From positions 6,156 to 70,155 of the forward strand of contig CAZJQS010000024.1 in NCBI GenBank assembly GCA_964548175.1: DNA of 64,000 nucleotides, read 5' to 3'. The translations under genes were made by a program, and so were the position numbers. The DNA comes from JANQPA01 sp964548175. GTDB lineage: Bacteria; Bacteroidota; Bacteroidia; Chitinophagales; Saprospiraceae. The notes below the pieces were generated by a model. That model was not told where the DNA came from and made no database searches. It saw only the letters and a program-made list of their open reading frames with translations. The first letter of the stretch is position 1; the number at the start of each line of letters is the position of its first letter. Shown here in pieces: positions 60,914-64,000 of this stretch.

Positions 60914-60954
60914 TTTTTTAGAGAGCTCCGCATCTGGCGGATGCCTCTAAAAAA
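60914..60954. terminator. Hairpin TTTTTTAGAG..CTCTAAAAAA after the Crp gene
   Basis: Outer arms TTTTTTAGAG (60914-60923) and CTCTAAAAAA (60945-60954) pair exactly; inside, TCCGC and GCGGA pair around ATCTG. It begins 4 bp after the Crp-family stop. The outer arms resemble the hairpin at 14320 (TTTTTAGAG), but no TTATCGGCTG tail follows. Confidence 0.6.
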
Positions 60955-60963
60955 AGATAGTAT

Positions 60964-61380
60964 ATGGCTATAAGAGATTTAGATAAGGTCATCAGTCATC
61001 TGGAAAATTCGGCGGAAGACGAATTGTCTTTTTTAGAAGACACTGGCGCCGAATATTTCACTACAGCCCAATTGCTGCGGCTGTATGGGCAATGGGAAAT
61101 CAAAAACCGACTGTTCCATATTTTCCAAAAGCTGTTGATCCGGATCGCCGCTTATTCTCCGGTCTGGATAGCCGGTTATTTCATTTGCCAGGCTATTGGA
61201 TGGCCCTTTCTATCTTTCTTGATGCTCGCTGGATTTCCACTTTCTTTTATGGTCTTTTTCGCCGGACTGATTTTCCTTAAAACCTTCTTTAAGGGCAAAG
61301 GCCACCTCGATCAGGTCGGTGACCTGATCAAACTCGAACTGAGAAACCGGCACGGACAGGCAGGAAAAAGAATTATCTAA
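60964..61380 (+). CDS. Small membrane protein, hypothetical
   Basis: A 138-residue protein with a charged N-terminal part (about 1-50, MAIRDLDKVISHLENSAEDEL) and two membrane helices (about 63-82 and 84-106) followed by a basic tail. No family recognised. It begins 53 bp after the Crp-family gene on the same strand, separated by a hairpin, so cotranscription is uncertain. The frame is complete and has normal composition. Confidence 0.72.
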   Translation: MAIRDLDKVISHLENSAEDELSFLEDTGAEYFTTAQLLRLYGQWEIKNRLFHIFQKLLIRIAAYSPVWIAGYFICQAIGWPFLSFLMLAGFPLSFMVFFAGLIFLKTFFKGKGHLDQVGDLIKLELRNRHGQAGKRII

Positions 61381-61524
61381 TAGTCTATATTCATTCCTGC
61401 CGAACAAATCACTCCAAAATAACACCCTGATTTTCATTAGGTAAAAAGTACCGTAACTGTGGTAAAAACCTCTACCAGAGCACCACTTTTTACTTTTATT
61501 TTGTGAATGAAAACATAAACCGGT

Positions 61525-62418
61525 ATGAAAACAAAAACCTACAACATTGAGCAACTCAGGTGTAATGCCTTGGATGAAGAAAAACAGCAATTTGACATGA
61601 TCAGATATGAGGATTTCATCCAGGAGTCTGCCTTGTCAACTAAAGCCCACCGACATAATTATTACATGATCTTGTTTTGTACCGGAGGACAGGGTCGCCA
61701 GCTCATTGACTTTAAGGACTACGAGATCGAGCCGGGGATGATCTTCCTGATGTATCCGGGGCAGATACACGCCTGGCGGAACGATCACCATATGAAGGGA
61801 TACCTCATCTTTTTCACTTCTTCCTTTTTTAATATGAGATATCACAACAACATCCTGCTGGATTTTCCCTTTTTTAATGCCGCAGCTAAAAAACCATGCA
61901 TCAGGGTGGAGCATTCGGATATGCCGCACAAAAAAAACCTGTTCGATTGTATGTTGAAAGAGTACGAGAGCCAAAGAGAAGGACACCTGAAGGCGCTTCG
62001 CTCTTATCTCAACATTGTCTTGATCGAAGCCGACCGGGCCTATTCCCAAAATCTGAGCGCCAAGGTCCAAACCGATAAAAATGCGGCGTTGATCGTCAAG
62101 AATTTCGAACAATTGATCAATCAGCACTTTAAAGAAAAACACAAGGTCAGGGACTATGCAGAACAGCTTCACCTTACCCCTAATTATTTGAATGCTATTT
62201 GTAATAAGATATTGAACCGGCCGGCCGGTGACCTCATCCGCAGCCGCATCATGCTGGAAGCTAAGCGGTTATTGTTACACGAAGGAGATACGGTGGCCGA
62301 GGTAGGCCACGAACTGGGTTTTGACGATAACTCCTACTTCTGCCGGTTCTTCAAAAAATACGAAGGCACCAGCCCTGAAAGGTTCAGGAAACATTATCAG
62401 GGGGATCAAGAGCCTTAG
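61525..62418 (+). CDS. AraC family transcriptional regulator with cupin sensor
   Basis: A 297-residue regulator: N-terminal cupin-like sensing domain (about 15-150; KAHRHNYYMILFCTGGQG, IEPGMIFLMYPGQIHAW) and two AraC helix-turn-helix motifs at the C-terminus (about 195-292; VRDYAEQLHLTPNYLNAICNKILNRPAGDLI and VAEVGHELGFDDNSYFCRFFKKYEGTSPERFR). It probably binds a small metabolite; target unknown. GTAAAAAGT (61441) and ACTTTTTAC (61485) are inverted repeats just upstream and may be an operator. cydA follows 147 bp later. Confidence 0.92.
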   Translation: MKTKTYNIEQLRCNALDEEKQQFDMIRYEDFIQESALSTKAHRHNYYMILFCTGGQGRQLIDFKDYEIEPGMIFLMYPGQIHAWRNDHHMKGYLIFFTSSFFNMRYHNNILLDFPFFNAAAKKPCIRVEHSDMPHKKNLFDCMLKEYESQREGHLKALRSYLNIVLIEADRAYSQNLSAKVQTDKNAALIVKNFEQLINQHFKEKHKVRDYAEQLHLTPNYLNAICNKILNRPAGDLIRSRIMLEAKRLLLHEGDTVAEVGHELGFDDNSYFCRFFKKYEGTSPERFRKHYQGDQEP

Positions 62419-62424
62419 AAAAAT

Positions 62425-62442
62425 AAGGTGGCCGGCCACCTT
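62425..62442. repeat. 18-bp perfect palindrome AAGGTGGCCGGCCACCTT
   Basis: A perfect palindrome 6 bp after the AraC-type stop codon. On the plus strand it is followed by A rather than T, so a standard terminator for the AraC gene is not obvious; it could be a binding site or a weak hairpin. Confidence 0.55.
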
Positions 62443-62565
62443 AAAAAACTAATCTGAATGAGGAACACCCATATTGACTGCCTTTTCCGCCGCTGGCGGA
62501 TCGAGGAGTCTGATCTATGCCCTACGCAGTATTTTCATTACACAACTTAAACCGTCTCATCAGAA

Positions 62566-63939
62566 ATGGATGTTGAAATTTTAGCACGCATACAATTTGC
62601 TTTTACCGTTGCCTTTCATTACATCTATCCTCCGCTCAGTATTGGTCTTGGTTTGATCATGGTGATTACCGAGGGGATGTTTTTGCGTACGGGCAACAAA
62701 ATGTACGAGACCATGACGCGCTTCTGGACCAAGATATTCGCGCTGACTTTCGGGATCGGGGTGGCCACCGGCATCGTCATGGAATTTGAATTTGGAACCA
62801 ACTGGGCAACTTACTCTCGCTACGTGGGTGATGTCTTCGGCAGCGCCCTGGCGGCGGAAGGCATCTTTGCCTTCGCTCTGGAAAGCGGCTTTTTGGGAAT
62901 TTTGCTGTTTGGTTGGAACAAGGTAAGTCCGAAAGTTCATTTTATCGCCACCCTGGGCGTCTGGCTGGGCTCGATGTTCTCAGCCGTGTGGATCGTGGTG
63001 GCTAACTCCTGGCAACAAACCCCGACCGGTTTTCATATCGTCGGAGAAGGCGTCAACGCCCGGGCGGAGATTACCGACTTCTGGGCTATGGTCTTTAATC
63101 CTTCCAGCATCGATCGCCTCACGCACGTCTGGATAGGGGCCTTCCTGGCGGGCGCTTTCCTGGTCATGAGCGTACATGCCTACTATATCTTACGCAACAA
63201 GCACGTCGAACTGTCCAAAAAAGCGTTCAAAATTGCTTTGGTGGTGGCTACCGTATCCTCCGTAGCCCAGTTGCTCACCGGACACCATTCCGCCAATGGC
63301 GTGGCGGAAAATCAGCCGGCCAAGCTGGCGGCTCTGGAGGGTCACTTTGACAGTCTGGCAGTGGCAGATGCCTATCTCTTTGGTTGGGTCGACAAAGAGA
63401 CCCAGGAAGTGACCGGGCTGAAAGTACCGGGCGGATTGACTTTTTTGTTACATAACGATTTCGAAACGCCTGTTAAAGGATTAAATTATTTTCCCGAAGA
63501 TGAGCGCCCCACTGCACTGAATGCCATTTTTCAATTTTACCACATTATGGTAGCCATCGGCATGTTTTTCATTGCCCTGACGCTTTATTCGAGCTACCTG
63601 TGGTGGCGAGGAAAATTATTCAACTATCGCTGGCTGCTGTGGATATTCGTCCTGGCCGTCATCCTGCCGCAAATCGCCAATCAGGTCGGCTGGTATTCGG
63701 CGGAAATGGGCCGCCAGCCCTGGGTGGTGTATGGATTATTGCGTACCTCTGATGCTCTTTCAAAGGTGGTTACCGCTAATCAGGTGCTGTTTTCCCTGAT
63801 CATGTTTACGGTGATCTACACTTTGCTGCTGTTCCTGTTCCTGTATTTGCTGAATAAAAAGATCAAAGCCGGACCGTATAGTGAAAAGGATATCCAGCAT
63901 AGGAGCGTGCAGGAGGGCATAGCGGAGGCGTTGAAGTGA
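62566..63939 (+). CDS. cydA: Cytochrome bd ubiquinol oxidase subunit I
   Basis: A 457-residue membrane protein with eight or nine helices. His18 (AFTVAFHYIYPPLSIG) should bind haem b595, His in SVHAYYIL and Met in GWYSAEMGRQPWVVYGLL haem b558; EFEFGTNWATYSRYVGDVFGSALAAEGIFAFALES holds the conserved Glu (read in parts). The periplasmic Q-loop (about 235-300) is of the short type. It reduces oxygen with quinol at high affinity. cydB is expected downstream but the window ends 61 bp later, in a heptamer array. Confidence 0.95.
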   Translation: MDVEILARIQFAFTVAFHYIYPPLSIGLGLIMVITEGMFLRTGNKMYETMTRFWTKIFALTFGIGVATGIVMEFEFGTNWATYSRYVGDVFGSALAAEGIFAFALESGFLGILLFGWNKVSPKVHFIATLGVWLGSMFSAVWIVVANSWQQTPTGFHIVGEGVNARAEITDFWAMVFNPSSIDRLTHVWIGAFLAGAFLVMSVHAYYILRNKHVELSKKAFKIALVVATVSSVAQLLTGHHSANGVAENQPAKLAALEGHFDSLAVADAYLFGWVDKETQEVTGLKVPGGLTFLLHNDFETPVKGLNYFPEDERPTALNAIFQFYHIMVAIGMFFIALTLYSSYLWWRGKLFNYRWLLWIFVLAVILPQIANQVGWYSAEMGRQPWVVYGLLRTSDALSKVVTANQVLFSLIMFTVIYTLLLFLFLYLLNKKIKAGPYSEKDIQHRSVQEGIAEALK

Positions 63940-63946
63940 TGTCGGG

Positions 63947-64000
63947 TTTTGAGTTTTGAGTTTTGGGTTTTGGGTTTTGAGTTTTGGGTTTTGAGTTTTG
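63947..64000 (+). repeat. TTTTGRG heptamer tandem array, runs off window
   Basis: Seven full TTTTGAG or TTTTGGG units and a partial eighth lie between 63947 and the window end, beginning 7 bp after the cydA stop codon. Unit, strand and position relative to the upstream gene are the same as at 2038-2114. The true length is unknown. Confidence 0.93.

Noticed and set aside
61441..61493. GTAAAAAGT ... ACTTTTTAC as a terminator.
   Set aside because: The arms are only 9 bp, AT-rich and 35 bp apart; an operator for the AraC-type gene is possible but unproven, so it is only mentioned there.

Overview
The window looks like a chromosomal segment of a Bacteroidota bacterium, most likely of the Saprospiria (Haliscomenobacter/Lewinella-like) group. 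Evidence: SusC/SusD outer-membrane pair, several type IX secretion (T9SS) C-terminal sorting domains, a 1427-residue hybrid two-component regulator, lipoprotein signals, promoters of the TTTG / TAnnTTTG type, no clear Shine-Dalgarno sequences, and an iodotyrosine-deiodinase-like flavoprotein of the kind known from Haliscomenobacter. The genus is an inference from remembered protein similarity.

Layout. 1-11.4 kb is mixed housekeeping and accessory genes: a GSCFA protein cut by the window edge, a hypothetical protein, paaD plus a crotonase of the phenylacetate pathway, meaB, a lemA-TPM-TPM cluster followed by a lipoprotein metallopeptidase, then on the minus strand an ATP-grasp protein, an NRDE protein and the deiodinase-like flavoprotein. 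11.5-14.3 kb is a xylBA operon (xylose to xylulose 5-phosphate).

14.4-52.6 kb is one large pectin utilisation locus. The hybrid sensor/regulator lies on the minus strand; from 19.2 kb every gene is on the plus strand. Surface and periplasm: SusC/SusD uptake pair, pectate lyase (PL1), pectin methylesterase (CE8), polygalacturonase (GH28), rhamnogalacturonan acetylesterase (CE12-type), unsaturated uronyl hydrolase (GH105), GH43, a DUF4861 lipoprotein, a sorbosone/glucose dehydrogenase-like protein and a 1532-residue multidomain T9SS protein. Inner membrane: a three-part TRAP transporter. Cytoplasm: UxaC-UxaB-UxaA convert galacturonate to KDG, KduD and an IolB/KduI-like isomerase bring unsaturated uronates to KDG, and KdgK plus Eda split KDG via KDPG to pyruvate and glyceraldehyde 3-phosphate. 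The full route from polymer to central metabolism is present; a pirin closes the run.

52.8-64 kb returns to mixed genes: two short-chain dehydrogenases (minus), MlaE/MlaF lipid-transport ABC subunits, tRNA-Leu(GAG), an MpaB-type oxygenase, a HAD phosphatase, an ArsR regulator, a methyltransferase, DUF983, a 58-residue protein, a Crp/Fnr regulator, a small membrane protein, an AraC regulator and CydA.

The least explained content is intergenic: arrays of the heptamer TTTTGRG directly after two stop codons; a family of long, almost perfect hairpins with 3-nt loops followed by a TTATCGGCTG-like tail; a dispersed CTTTTTACACAACCCC motif; a 199-bp MITE-like element with 13-bp perfect terminal inverted repeats and a probable shorter relative; and an apparent excess of the palindrome GGCGCC. 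No CRISPR array, rRNA, transposase or prophage was seen.
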